Both the position numbers and the translations under genes were made by a program. The notes under the pieces were generated by a model. It saw only the letters and a list, made by a program, of their open reading frames with translations, was not told the DNA's origin and searched no databases. A stretch of DNA of 64,000 nt from an uncultured Porphyromonadaceae bacterium (lineage in GTDB: Bacteria; Bacteroidota; Bacteroidia; Bacteroidales; Coprobacteraceae). The stretch lies in the NCBI GenBank assembly GCA_900545915.1, contig URAV01000018.1, positions 1 to 64,000 on the forward strand, in the 5' to 3' direction. Every line of letters begins with the position of its first letter. The stretch's first letter is position 1. Shown one piece after another: positions 18,776 to 27,394 of the stretch.

Positions 18776-19123
18776 ATGAATCATTATGAAACCGTTTTCA
18801 TTTTAACTCCCGTTTTATCTGATGTACAGATGAAGGAAGCGGTAGAAAAATTCAAAGCGATCTTGGTGGCAGAAGGTGCTGAAATCGTGAATGAAGAAAA
18901 CTGGGGATTACGCAAATTGGCTTATCCTATCCAGAAAAAATCTACAGGCTTCTACCAATTGCTGGAGTTTAACGCAGATCCGTCTGTAATCGCAAAATTG
19001 GAAATTAATTTCCGTCGTGATGAACGTGTTATCCGTTTCTTGACTTTCAGAATGGATAAATACGCTGCAGAATATGCTGCAAAAAGAAGAAGTGTTAAAT
19101 CAAAAGAAGTAAAGGAGAATTAA
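18776..19123 (+). CDS. rpsF: Ribosomal protein bS6
   Basis: A 115-residue small-subunit protein that pairs with bS18 on the platform. Family motifs: MNHYETVFILTPVLS at the start, WGLRKLAYPIQKKSTGFYQLLEF and RRDERVIRFL. First gene of rpsF-rpsR-rplI with a consensus promoter upstream; rpsR starts three bases after its stop. Confidence 0.97.
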   Translation: MNHYETVFILTPVLSDVQMKEAVEKFKAILVAEGAEIVNEENWGLRKLAYPIQKKSTGFYQLLEFNADPSVIAKLEINFRRDERVIRFLTFRMDKYAAEYAAKRRSVKSKEVKEN

Positions 19124-19126
19124 GTC

Positions 19127-19399
19127 ATGGCACAACAAAATCAATCTGAAATCAGATATTTGACTCCTCCCTCGGTGGACATTAAAAAGAAAAAATACTG
19201 TCGTTTCAAAAAAAGCGGTATCAAATATATCGATTATAAAGATCCCGAATTCTTGAAAAAGTTTCTGAACGAACAAGGTAAAATTTTACCTCGTCGTATT
19301 ACCGGTACCTCGTTGAAGTTCCAACGCCGTATTGCTCAGGCTGTAAAGAGAGCACGTCATCTGGCGTTACTTCCTTATGTAACAGACATGATGAAATAA
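19127..19399 (+). CDS. rpsR: Ribosomal protein bS18
   Basis: A 90-residue basic protein with the typical KKKKYCRFKKSGIKYIDYKD segment, ILPRRITGTSLKFQRRIAQAVKRARHLALLPY and a normal C-terminus. It binds bS6 and 16S rRNA. Second gene of the operon. Confidence 0.97.
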   Translation: MAQQNQSEIRYLTPPSVDIKKKKYCRFKKSGIKYIDYKDPEFLKKFLNEQGKILPRRITGTSLKFQRRIAQAVKRARHLALLPYVTDMMK

Positions 19400-19422
19400 T
19401 TTAAAGAAGGAGGAAAATAGTA

Positions 19423-19866
19423 ATGCAAGTAATATTAAAAGAAGATATCTTAAATCTTGGGTATAAAGATGACGTGGTAACCGTTAAAAGCGGATATGGT
19501 CGCAATTATCTTATCCCTCAAGGTAAGGCTGTTATCGCTACTCCTTCTGCACTGAAGATGTTAGCTGAAAACATGAAGCAACGTGCTCATAAGCTTGAGA
19601 AGATCAAAAATGATGCTAAAGAGTTGGCGGCTAAATTGGAAGGAGTTTCTTTGACAATTGGTGCTAAAGCAAGTTCTACAGGTAAGATTTTTGGTTCGGT
19701 CAACAATATTCAGATTGCGGAAGCTTTGGAAAAAGCCGGTTATGAGATCGATCGTAAAGTTATCTACATTAAAGAATCTGTAAAAGAGGTTGGTGCTTAT
19801 AAAGCGATTTTGAAACTTCATAAAGAGGTAAGTGTAGAAATCCCGTTTGAAGTAGTTGCCGAATAA
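19423..19866 (+). CDS. rplI: Ribosomal protein bL9
   Basis: A 147-residue large-subunit protein. The N-terminal domain (MQVILKEDILNLGYKDDVVTVKSGYGRNYLIPQGKA) binds 23S rRNA, the central helix is at about 45-75, and the C-terminal domain ends IPFEVVAE. It is preceded by AAGAAGGAGGAAAA, an unusually strong Shine-Dalgarno for this genome. Last gene of the operon. Confidence 0.97.
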   Translation: MQVILKEDILNLGYKDDVVTVKSGYGRNYLIPQGKAVIATPSALKMLAENMKQRAHKLEKIKNDAKELAAKLEGVSLTIGAKASSTGKIFGSVNNIQIAEALEKAGYEIDRKVIYIKESVKEVGAYKAILKLHKEVSVEIPFEVVAE

Positions 19867-19879
19867 TATTTTCGGATTT

Positions 19880-19932
19880 CAAATAAAAAAGAAAGGTGAA
19901 GTTCATTGAACTTCACCTTTCTTTTTTATTTG
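19880..19932. terminator. Perfect 26-base palindromic bidirectional terminator
   Basis: Bases 19,880-19,905 and 19,907-19,932 are exact reverse complements, with A-rich and T-rich outer ends. It serves rplI on the plus strand and the small membrane-protein gene ending at 19,937 on the minus strand. Confidence 0.88.
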
Positions 19933-19936
19933 AAGG

Positions 19937-20275
19937 TCATTTCCCGTTTTTCTCTACTCTTGGAATCATAAAAGAGGTGTATAGTTGCAAGAATGCTGCA
20001 ACGAGCAGTAACAGAATCCATTCGTTTTGTTGTTTAAACATAAACCAAGCAGACCCGATGGTGATTAGAGCTGCAATCAATTCTATGCGATATAAGCGTT
20101 TGAGTCTGAAATTCGAGCCTTTATAAAGATTTGCCGCACGGGCAATAGTCATTCCTACAGCTCCTGCAGCGAATATATAAACGGTGAATGGTAACCGGAA
20201 TAAATATAATGCTGTTCCTGCCAGAATAAACAGGGCCGAAACGACTAAAATCATATTGCGTATTTTGTTGTTCAT
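19937..20275 (-). CDS. Small integral membrane protein of unknown function
   Basis: A 112-residue protein with four predicted hydrophobic helices (about residues 6-24, 28-47, 63-80, 84-102). It starts within the last bases of the FtsB-like gene (ATGA overlap), so the two are translationally coupled and may act together. I recognise no named family. Confidence 0.75.
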   Translation of the reverse strand: MNNKIRNMILVVSALFILAGTALYLFRLPFTVYIFAAGAVGMTIARAANLYKGSNFRLKRLYRIELIAALITIGSAWFMFKQQNEWILLLLVAAFLQLYTSFMIPRVEKNGK

Positions 20276-20589
20276 TTTTGTTCTTCGTCTGTTATTATGT
20301 AAATATCCTCATTATCTTTCTTCATTAAATATTGTTCCCGAGCGAATTTTTCAAGGTTTTTTTCGTTCGATTGCAGTTCATTCAATTTGGTCTTGCTTTC
20401 TTCAATAACACCTTGGTAGTGTTGTATTTCTTTTTTTAGTCCATGAATCTGTTGTTCATAAAGAAAACTTTGAATAAAACTATTTTCATCTACGAAAATC
20501 ATAATAAACAGAAATGATACTACCAAAATTCGCATTAAGGTAACGTGTTTTTTTATGAAACGCCATGAAGCTGAAAAAATATTCTTCAT
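20272..20589 (-). CDS. FtsB/DivIC-family septum formation initiator
   Basis: A bitopic protein of about 105 residues: a short cytoplasmic tail, one membrane helix (MRILVVSFLFIMIFVDENSF), a coiled coil (QIHGLKKEIQHYQGVIEESKTKLNELQ) and the FAREQYLMKKDNEDIYII motif typical of DivIC/FtsB. It likely joins the FtsQ-FtsL complex at the division site. I chose ATG 20,589 (MKNIFSASW); an in-frame start seven codons upstream at 20,610 is possible. Confidence 0.82.
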   Translation of the reverse strand: MKNIFSASWRFIKKHVTLMRILVVSFLFIMIFVDENSFIQSFLYEQQIHGLKKEIQHYQGVIEESKTKLNELQSNEKNLEKFAREQYLMKKDNEDIYIITDEEQK

Positions 20590-20759
20590 TTTAAATTTTA
20601 TTTTTCGCAAACGTACATAATCTTTTTTGTTTCTAAAAGTTTTGTCGTCCGATACAACCTTTTTTTATGAATTTGTCGGGTCGAGAGCGTGCATTTTTAA
20701 AAAGCGTGAAAAAAAAGGAAATTATTAGCCATTCCTCAAAAGCGATTGAGCTATTTTTA

Positions 20760-20767
20760 TACCTTTG
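20760..20767 (+). promoter_or_regulatory. -7 element of the coaX promoter
   Basis: TACCTTTG fits TAnnTTTG and lies 16 bases before the GTG at 20,784. Its position inside the longer open frame (from 20,667) supports the shorter start. Confidence 0.5.
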
Positions 20768-20783
20768 TCCAAAATTTGCAAAT

Positions 20784-21512
20784 GTGAATCTAATCATAGA
20801 TCAGGGAAATACGACGACAAAAGTTGCTTTATTCTGTCAAGATAAGTTAGAATATGTAATGACTGTTGCAAAACCGGATAAGCTGCTTATTGATACTTTG
20901 CTTGATAAATATCAGGTTATGTCGTGTATTTATTCTTCAGTGGTTGATGTCCCTTTTTGTTTTCTGGACTATCTGCAGGAAAGAATATCCCGGTTTTGTT
21001 TTTTGGATGCCGATACTCCGCTGCCCGTAAAAATAGAGTACGGAACACCTGAGACATTGGGACGAGACAGGATTGCGGGAGTGGTAGGCGCTTTTTATGA
21101 AAAACCGGATTGTAATATATTGATAATCGATGCCGGTACGGCAATTACGTATGATTTGTTGCTGAAACAAGGAGTGTTTACCGGAGGAAATATCGCTCCG
21201 GGTATCAGGATGCGGTTGAAAGCATTGAATCATTTTACCGGGAAATTGCCTTTGGTCGAAAAAATCGGAGATTTTCCGCTTATGGGTACAGATACGGAAA
21301 CTGCGATACGTGCTGGAGTGATACAGGGGGTTTTATTTGAGATGGACGGTTATATTCGGGAATTGAAAGCTATATATCCGGATCTTTTGGTTTTTTTAAC
21401 GGGTGGAGATGCTTTTTTATTGGCTGAAAAATTAAAAACTCCCATATTTGTGGATAAAAATATTGTATTAAAAGGATTAAACAGAATACTTTATTATAAT
21501 GCTGAAAAATAA
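20784..21512 (+). CDS. coaX: Type III pantothenate kinase
   Basis: A 242-residue ASKHA-fold kinase that phosphorylates pantothenate in the first step of coenzyme A synthesis. Motifs: NLIIDQGNTTTKVALF (phosphate loop), GRDRIAGVVGA, and IIDAGTAITYDLL. I start at GTG 20,784 because the family begins right before the DQGNT motif and a promoter -7 box lies just upstream. It overlaps the next gene by 14 bases. Confidence 0.93.
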   Translation: MNLIIDQGNTTTKVALFCQDKLEYVMTVAKPDKLLIDTLLDKYQVMSCIYSSVVDVPFCFLDYLQERISRFCFLDADTPLPVKIEYGTPETLGRDRIAGVVGAFYEKPDCNILIIDAGTAITYDLLLKQGVFTGGNIAPGIRMRLKALNHFTGKLPLVEKIGDFPLMGTDTETAIRAGVIQGVLFEMDGYIRELKAIYPDLLVFLTGGDAFLLAEKLKTPIFVDKNIVLKGLNRILYYNAEK

Positions 21513-22746
21513 AATATCTATTGTCTTAATAGCGTTGTCCTTGTTAGGGGGAATGAGTAGTTTGGCGCAGAATAACACGAATTCTCCGTATTCACGTTAC
21601 GGGTATGGTATTCTGGAAGATAATGCGGTCGGTGCGAATCGAGGAATGGGTGGAGTCGGATATGGATTTCAAAGCGGACGCCAGATTAATATAAAGAACC
21701 CGGCTTCGTATGCGGCAATGGATTCTTTGACATTTCTTTTCGATATAGGAGTCAGTTTGCAAAATACATGGATGAAAGAAAATTCTTTGAAAGAATCTGA
21801 AATAAACGGTAACTTAGATTATGTCGCTTTGCAGTTCCCGTTGGGACGTCATATGGCGGGAAGTGCCGGATTGACTCCGTTTTCTTCAGTAGGATACAGT
21901 TTTGGCGGTTCGATACCGAACGGTTCTTATACACAAGTCGGGGAGGGAGGTATCAGTCAGGCTTTTATCGGGTTGAGCGGACATATCTATAAAGGCCTTT
22001 ATCTTGGGGCTAATATGTCGTATCTTTTTGGAAATATAGAGCATACGACGACATTGTTGCCTACGGATAATACGATCGGAAGTATTTTCTTGAAAAAGTT
22101 GCATGTTTCGGATTTTCGAGTTGAGTTCGGGTTGCAATATACGCACAATATAAATAAGAAAAATCGGATTACCGTAGGGGCAGTTTATACTCCTGAGAAG
22201 AAATTGCTCGGTCGCACTTATACTTATGAGGAAGTTTATTCTACGACTTCCGGGTCGACTTCTATATCGAGATCGGATTCATCGAGTATAAAATCGAAAT
22301 ATTCTCTTCCTACCTCTATAGGTGCTGGTTTTACCTATGTATGGGATGAACGATTGACAGTAGGAGCTGATGTTACTTTTCAGGATTGGAGCAGTGTGAG
22401 ATATGACGGAGTGAAAGATAGTTTGAACAATCGTTTAAAAGTGGCTGTCGGTGCGGAGTTTTTGCCAAATCCGATGTCTGGGAATTATATGAAGCGTATG
22501 CGTTATCGGTTAGGGGCATTTTATAATCATTCTTATTTGAAAGTAAAGGGATGTGATATAGATGAATACGGGATTACTTGCGGTTTCGGATTTCCGGTAA
22601 AACGAGATAAATCTGTATTGAACCTTTCTTTGGAATATTTAAACAGGCAATCTACTCCGACATCGTTTATTCGTGAAAACTTTTTAAGAGTTTCATTGAG
22701 TCTTACCTTTAATGAACTTTGGTTCTTTAAACGAAAATTTGAATAA
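21499..22746 (+). CDS. Outer-membrane beta-barrel protein
   Basis: A 415-residue protein with a signal peptide (cleavage near SLAQ, residue 23). The mature part is rich in alternating beta-strands with Gly/aromatic pairs (SRYGYGILED, GGVGYGFQSGRQINIKNPASYA, KGLYLGANMSYLFGN) and ends with FLRVSLSLTFNELWFF, typical of a barrel. The NPAS segment recalls FadL-like Bacteroidota proteins, but the substrate is unknown. Translationally coupled to coaX (14-base overlap). The neighbourhood coaX / barrel / lptC / CNNM-CBS / PpiD is one I recall as conserved in Bacteroidota. Confidence 0.8.
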   Translation: MLKNKISIVLIALSLLGGMSSLAQNNTNSPYSRYGYGILEDNAVGANRGMGGVGYGFQSGRQINIKNPASYAAMDSLTFLFDIGVSLQNTWMKENSLKESEINGNLDYVALQFPLGRHMAGSAGLTPFSSVGYSFGGSIPNGSYTQVGEGGISQAFIGLSGHIYKGLYLGANMSYLFGNIEHTTTLLPTDNTIGSIFLKKLHVSDFRVEFGLQYTHNINKKNRITVGAVYTPEKKLLGRTYTYEEVYSTTSGSTSISRSDSSSIKSKYSLPTSIGAGFTYVWDERLTVGADVTFQDWSSVRYDGVKDSLNNRLKVAVGAEFLPNPMSGNYMKRMRYRLGAFYNHSYLKVKGCDIDEYGITCGFGFPVKRDKSVLNLSLEYLNRQSTPTSFIRENFLRVSLSLTFNELWFFKRKFE

Positions 22747-22765
22747 CCGTTTTTTACAAAATATA

Positions 22766-22807
22766 AAGAGATGTTGTTCGATAAAAGGAAATAACATCTC
22801 TTTCTGT
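22766..22807 (+). terminator. Intrinsic terminator
   Basis: AAAGAGATGTT pairs with AACATCTCTTT across a 17-base loop and is followed by a T-rich run. Confidence 0.65.
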
Positions 22808-22840
22808 TTTTTATAAAATCAATAAAAAGAGAGATATTAA

Positions 22841-22871
22841 TTGCGGCTCTGTAACTAAATATTTAATTTTG
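22841..22871 (+). promoter_or_regulatory. Promoter of lptC
   Basis: TTG at 22,841-22,843, 20 bases, then TAATTTTG at 22,864-22,871: full match to the Bacteroidota consensus. Confidence 0.75.
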
Positions 22872-22899
22872 CCTTTAATATAAAGAACCGAAAGACAGA

Positions 22900-23583
22900 A
22901 TGAATACGATTCGCAGAACTTTATTTGGATTTCCGCTTACCGGTATTGCGTTTGCAGTAGCATTTATTTTAATGTCCGTTTTTTTTAGTTCTTGTGAGAA
23001 AAAAGTAAAAAATGAAGTGGTTAAAGCTTTTTCAGACCCGCATAAAGTTCCCTCGTTAAGTAGTTTCGATGTGACGACATTGATTTCGGATTCGGGTGTT
23101 ACTCGTTATCGTATCAAGGCTAAAGAATGGTTGATGTTTGAAAATGCAAAAGAACCGTATTGGCTATTCCCACAAGGAATTTATGTGGAAAAGTTCGACG
23201 AGAATTTTCATGTAGATGCTTTTATTATGGGAGATTCTGCTATTTTTTACAAATATAAGCAGCTTTGGGAACTCAGGGGGAATGTAAAAATGGCTAATTT
23301 ACAAGATGAGAGGTTCTTTACCGAGTTGCTTTTCTGGGATCAAAAAAAACGGGAGATATATTCAGATAGCGCTATCCATATTGAAAAAGTGGATCGTATA
23401 ATTGAAGGGATTGGTTTTGTCTCTAATGAACCTATGACTCAGTACACGATACGTCGGACGACTGGAATTTTCCCGATGAAATCACCTGCCGAAGAGCAGC
23501 GGGGAGAATCGGACAGTTTAAAGAATGTGAGAAATACGAATGCTCGTCGTTATGCACCGCAAAAGAAAGGAGGACAATCATGA
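22900..23583 (+). CDS. lptC: LPS export ABC transporter periplasmic protein LptC
   Basis: A 227-residue protein with an N-terminal hydrophobic segment ending FFSSCEKK (possible lipobox Cys 32). The beta-jellyroll LptC domain spans about 45-185: DVTTLISDSGVTRYRIKAKEW, YVEKFDENFHVDAFIMGDSAIFY, ELRGNVKMANLQDERFFTELLFWDQKKREIYSD. It passes LPS from the LptBFG pump to LptA. The stop overlaps the start of the CNNM-CBS gene by four bases. Confidence 0.85.
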   Translation: MNTIRRTLFGFPLTGIAFAVAFILMSVFFSSCEKKVKNEVVKAFSDPHKVPSLSSFDVTTLISDSGVTRYRIKAKEWLMFENAKEPYWLFPQGIYVEKFDENFHVDAFIMGDSAIFYKYKQLWELRGNVKMANLQDERFFTELLFWDQKKREIYSDSAIHIEKVDRIIEGIGFVSNEPMTQYTIRRTTGIFPMKSPAEEQRGESDSLKNVRNTNARRYAPQKKGGQS

Positions 23584-24839
23584 CTACGGTCTTTATGATA
23601 ATTATTCCGTTGCTGATGTCTGCATTTTTTTCGGGCATAGAAATTGCATTTGTATCTTCAAATAAGGTCCGTTTTGAATTGGATATGAAGAAGAAGACGC
23701 TTCTTGGGCGTATTCTGAATTTGTTTTATCATCATCAGGAAGAGTTTATTTCTACAATGCTTGTCGGCAATAATATTGCATTGGTCGTTTATGGTATAGG
23801 TATGGCCGATTTGCTCTCTCCGGTATTTTCATTAATTTGGAATCAGGAAGTGTTTGTTATATTGGGACAGACTGTCGTATCGACTTTGATAATTCTTTTA
23901 ACAGCGGAATTTTTACCTAAAACCATTTTTCGAATTAATCCCAATTTATCATTGAAAGTTTTTGCCATACCGCTTTATATATTTTATTTATTATTATATC
24001 CGATTGCAAAATTTACATCTTTGCTTTCATCCGGAATTTTAAGAATAGGCGGGGTTCGCATTGATCGGGCTGGGGATGATGGGGCTATGAGTAAGGTCGA
24101 TCTCGATTTTTTTATTCAGCAAAGCATAGATAAGTCGCAGGGAGAAGCAGAAGTTGATACGGAAGTTAAAATTTTCCAGAATGCTTTGGATTTTTCTAAT
24201 TTACGCATCCGTGAATGTATGATCCCCCGTACGGAAATCGTAGCGGTCGATATTGATATGTCGTCGGAGAGAGATTTGATTTCTCTGTTTATTGAAACCG
24301 GACTTTCTAAAATATTGGTTTTTAGGGGTAATATCGATAATGTATTAGGTTATATACATTCTTCCGAAATGTTTAAACAGGCGGCAGATTGGAAATCTTA
24401 TATTAAGCCGATATTGTTAGTTCCGGAGACGATGACCGCTCAGAAATTAATGAAAAATTTGATGCAACAGAAAAAAAGTATTGCTGTTGTTGTGGATGAG
24501 TTCGGTGGAACTGCCGGTGTCGTGACGCTTGAAGATTTGGTCGAGGAAATATTTGGAGATATTGAAGACGAGCACGATACGTTGAATTATATTGCACGGA
24601 GAACCGGAGAAAACTGTTATGAGTTTTCAGGACGTGTTGAAATAGAAAAGATCAATGAGCTTTTTGATATAGGGTTACCCGAGTCTGATGAGTATATGAC
24701 GATTGCCGGATATATCCTTTATCATTACAAAACGATACCTAAACCCGGAGAAACGATTGAAATAGAGAATTATAAATTTGAAATATTAAAAGGAAACAGA
24801 ACCAAAATAGAATTGGTGAAAATGAAAATTGAGAACTAA
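23580..24839 (+). CDS. CNNM/CBS-domain transporter-like protein (hemolysin/CorC family)
   Basis: A 419-residue membrane protein: an N-terminal CNNM domain with about four helices (SAFFSGIEIAFVSSNKVRFE is the family signature), two CBS domains (about 205-325) and a C-terminal CorC_HlyC domain (about 340-415). EFGGTAGVVTLEDLVEEIFGDIEDEHD is characteristic. Members are linked to magnesium/cobalt or sodium transport; hemolysin is a historical label. Coupled to lptC. Confidence 0.88.
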   Translation: MTTVFMIIIPLLMSAFFSGIEIAFVSSNKVRFELDMKKKTLLGRILNLFYHHQEEFISTMLVGNNIALVVYGIGMADLLSPVFSLIWNQEVFVILGQTVVSTLIILLTAEFLPKTIFRINPNLSLKVFAIPLYIFYLLLYPIAKFTSLLSSGILRIGGVRIDRAGDDGAMSKVDLDFFIQQSIDKSQGEAEVDTEVKIFQNALDFSNLRIRECMIPRTEIVAVDIDMSSERDLISLFIETGLSKILVFRGNIDNVLGYIHSSEMFKQAADWKSYIKPILLVPETMTAQKLMKNLMQQKKSIAVVVDEFGGTAGVVTLEDLVEEIFGDIEDEHDTLNYIARRTGENCYEFSGRVEIEKINELFDIGLPESDEYMTIAGYILYHYKTIPKPGETIEIENYKFEILKGNRTKIELVKMKIEN

Positions 24840-24949
24840 AGGAAATTTTTGACTTTACGATATGTTTATAAATGCTTTTTTTCGTATCTTCGTGCACTTA
24901 CTTGGAAAATAATTTAAAAAAATATAAAACTAAAAACACAATCTAATAA

Positions 24950-27082
24950 ATGGCTACGTTACAAAAAATCAGAGGTAAAGCCGGCCTTCTTGTCGGAGTG
25001 ATCGGGGTGGCTTTACTGGCTTTTATCGTGGGAGACCTTTTAAATTCAGGTCATACTTTCTTTAACATGAACCGCAATAAAATAGCGGTGGTTAACGGTA
25101 AAAAAATTACTCCGGAAGAATTTCAGGCACAAGTTCAGACTCGTACCGAAGAGATGCAGAATATGTATAGAAGACAATATGGCATGTCTCTCCCCGAAGG
25201 AGCAGCTTCTCGTATAAACAAGGAAGTATATGATCAGATGGTGCAGGATATTTTATTGACCGATGCTACTGCCGAATTGGGTCTTACGGTATCCAAAGAA
25301 GAATTGGCGGATTTGTTGCAGGGAGATAATATCGTGCCTATGGTAAGACAACAATTTACTGATCCTCAAACCGGAGTATTTAATAAAGATTTGTTATTGA
25401 ATTTCTTGCAAGTGGTCCTTAATGAAGATGAGTCGAATCTTGATGGAGAAATGGCGCAACAGCTCAGAGCTCGGCGTGAGGCTTGGTTAAATATTGAAAA
25501 GACTGTGAAACAACAACAGCTGGTTGGAAAATATTTTACTTTATTGTCTAAATCTATGGCTCCGAATAAACTCGATTTGGAAGCTGCTTATAACGGTGCT
25601 AAAAATAGTGTAGATTTTGCGTATGCAGAACAATCTTATACTTCTATACCCGATTCTACGGTAGTTATCAGTGAATCTGAATTGAAGGATCTATACAATA
25701 AACAGAAAGAAAACTTTAAGCAGGATGAAAAACGAGAGGTAAAGTTCTTTGCGGTAGATATAGTTCCGAGTGAAGGAGATTATAAGACGACCGAAGAGAA
25801 GATTAATAATCTCAAAGCGAATTTTTCTACGACGGACGATATTGCCGGAATGTTGAGCTTTAATACGGATGTTCCTTATGTAGATGCATACGTTGCTCAA
25901 AGAGACATGGATCCGGAAATGAAAAGATTTGTAGAAACTGCTCAAATAAATGAAGTTTATGGTCCTGTTTTTGAAGATGAGTCATATAAAATGTACCGTT
26001 TGATGGGTAAGAGCGTAGCTCCCGATTCTGTCAAAGTACGTCATATTATGTTCCCTCTTCAGGCAGATGCAAAGGTGAAGGCCCAAATGGACAGTGTTTT
26101 GAATGTTTTGAAAAACGGTGGTGATTTTACAGCCTTGGCAAAACAGTTTTCGGTAGATCAAAATTCGGCTGCAAATGGCGGTGATCTCGGTTGGTTGACA
26201 GAAACTTCTGCTGTACAATTCGGACAAAAGTTCGTTTCTTCCACTTTTAATGGAGGATCAGGATATCTTACAGTAGAAACTCCTTATGGTCAACATATTA
26301 TACAGGTAACAGAGCGTACGGCTTCTGTACCTAAAGCTAAGGTGGCACAATTGGTTCTAAAAGTACGTCCGAGTTCAGAGACTTATAGTACATTATATAA
26401 CAAGGTAAGCTCTTATATCGCTGAAAACGGTAAGTTGGAGTCATTCGAAAAAAATGCAAAGGATAAAGGATTCTCCTTGAATACGGTTGAACTGACTCCT
26501 GAAGATATTAGCGTAGGTATGTTGAATGACGGACGTGAAATCGTGAAATGGGCTTATAAATCGGATAAAGGTGACATCTCTGAAATTTTCAACATAGAAA
26601 ATAAATTTTTAGTAGCAGCTCTTACAAATGTAACTCCTGCAGGTTATGCTCCGTTAAAAAATATCGAAAGCTATCTTAAAATGCAGTTGTTAGCTGATAA
26701 AAAGGCAGATATGATTATGAAGTCATTGTCAGAGAAATCACCGAAAACTCTTGATGCTTATGCTTCAGCTATGAGCTCGAAGATTGATACGGCTAAGTTT
26801 GTAACATTCAATACTTCTGTAATTACGGGTATCGGTCGTGAGCCGGCATTGTGCGGTGTTGCTCCTTATGCTTCGGTAGGGCAGTTGCAAGGTCCGGTCA
26901 AGGGTAATAATGGTGTGTATGTGTTGGCTGTGACTAAGAAAGACGAAAGTTCAGTTCCTATGAATGCCGAAATGGAAAAACAGAAATATGAACAGATGAT
27001 GTATTCGATTCTTTCCAGCCAGGTTATGGAAGTTATGAAAGATAAAGCTGATATAGAAAATAATCGTGTAAAGTTTTTCTAA
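24950..27082 (+). CDS. PpiD/SurA-like periplasmic peptidyl-prolyl isomerase
   Basis: A 710-residue membrane-anchored folding factor. One N-terminal membrane helix (about 12-30, LLVGVIGVALLAFIVGDLL), a SurA-like chaperone domain (about 40-270), a parvulin PPIase domain (about 355-460: VRHIMFPL, GGDFTALAKQFSVDQNSAANGGDLGW) and a long C-terminal region. It helps outer-membrane proteins fold. A TATCTTCG box at 24,885-24,892 may be a weak -7 element. Confidence 0.88.
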   Translation: MATLQKIRGKAGLLVGVIGVALLAFIVGDLLNSGHTFFNMNRNKIAVVNGKKITPEEFQAQVQTRTEEMQNMYRRQYGMSLPEGAASRINKEVYDQMVQDILLTDATAELGLTVSKEELADLLQGDNIVPMVRQQFTDPQTGVFNKDLLLNFLQVVLNEDESNLDGEMAQQLRARREAWLNIEKTVKQQQLVGKYFTLLSKSMAPNKLDLEAAYNGAKNSVDFAYAEQSYTSIPDSTVVISESELKDLYNKQKENFKQDEKREVKFFAVDIVPSEGDYKTTEEKINNLKANFSTTDDIAGMLSFNTDVPYVDAYVAQRDMDPEMKRFVETAQINEVYGPVFEDESYKMYRLMGKSVAPDSVKVRHIMFPLQADAKVKAQMDSVLNVLKNGGDFTALAKQFSVDQNSAANGGDLGWLTETSAVQFGQKFVSSTFNGGSGYLTVETPYGQHIIQVTERTASVPKAKVAQLVLKVRPSSETYSTLYNKVSSYIAENGKLESFEKNAKDKGFSLNTVELTPEDISVGMLNDGREIVKWAYKSDKGDISEIFNIENKFLVAALTNVTPAGYAPLKNIESYLKMQLLADKKADMIMKSLSEKSPKTLDAYASAMSSKIDTAKFVTFNTSVITGIGREPALCGVAPYASVGQLQGPVKGNNGVYVLAVTKKDESSVPMNAEMEKQKYEQMMYSILSSQVMEVMKDKADIENNRVKFF

Positions 27083-27094
27083 ATCGATAATGAT

Positions 27095-27128
27095 AAAAAA
27101 AGGGAGGATGATAAATCCTCCTTTTTTT
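27095..27128 (+). terminator. Intrinsic terminator
   Basis: Stem of AAAAAAAGGGAGGAT (27,095-27,109) with ATCCTCCTTTTTTT (27,115-27,128), one bulged G. Confidence 0.82.
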
Positions 27129-27133
27129 ATTTT

Positions 27134-27305
27134 AGAACCAGTTCAAATTTTTCAATAAAGAAAATAGTATTAGATCATCTTTGCGTTTTCTTCCGGTCTG
27201 TTTTAGTTTTTTACCCGTCAGATAATTCGTTAATCGTCCTCGTAAAAAGAAAAACATCCTTAAAAGAATCCTTCACCTGAGACTCATGTAAATTTAAACA
27301 GTCGC
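27134..27305 (-). repeat. MITE-like repeat, degenerate full-length copy
   Basis: Read on the minus strand it runs from a degenerate left end (near 27,305) through GAGGA, TATCTGACGGG, AGACCGGAAGAAAACGCAAA and GATGATCT to a degenerate right end, in the same order as the plus-strand copies. Confidence 0.6.
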
Positions 27306-27345
27306 TTATTCTTTTGGCCGGGAATAAAGATTTTTAGATATTCCG

Positions 27346-27376
27346 TTGTGTTCTTTATACTCTTTGTTTATTTTTG
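27346..27376 (+). promoter_or_regulatory. Promoter of rlmN
   Basis: TTG at 27,346-27,348, 20 bases, TATTTTTG at 27,369-27,376; 18 bases before the GTG start. Confidence 0.75.
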
Positions 27377-27394
27377 TATTAAATAGCAAAGCGA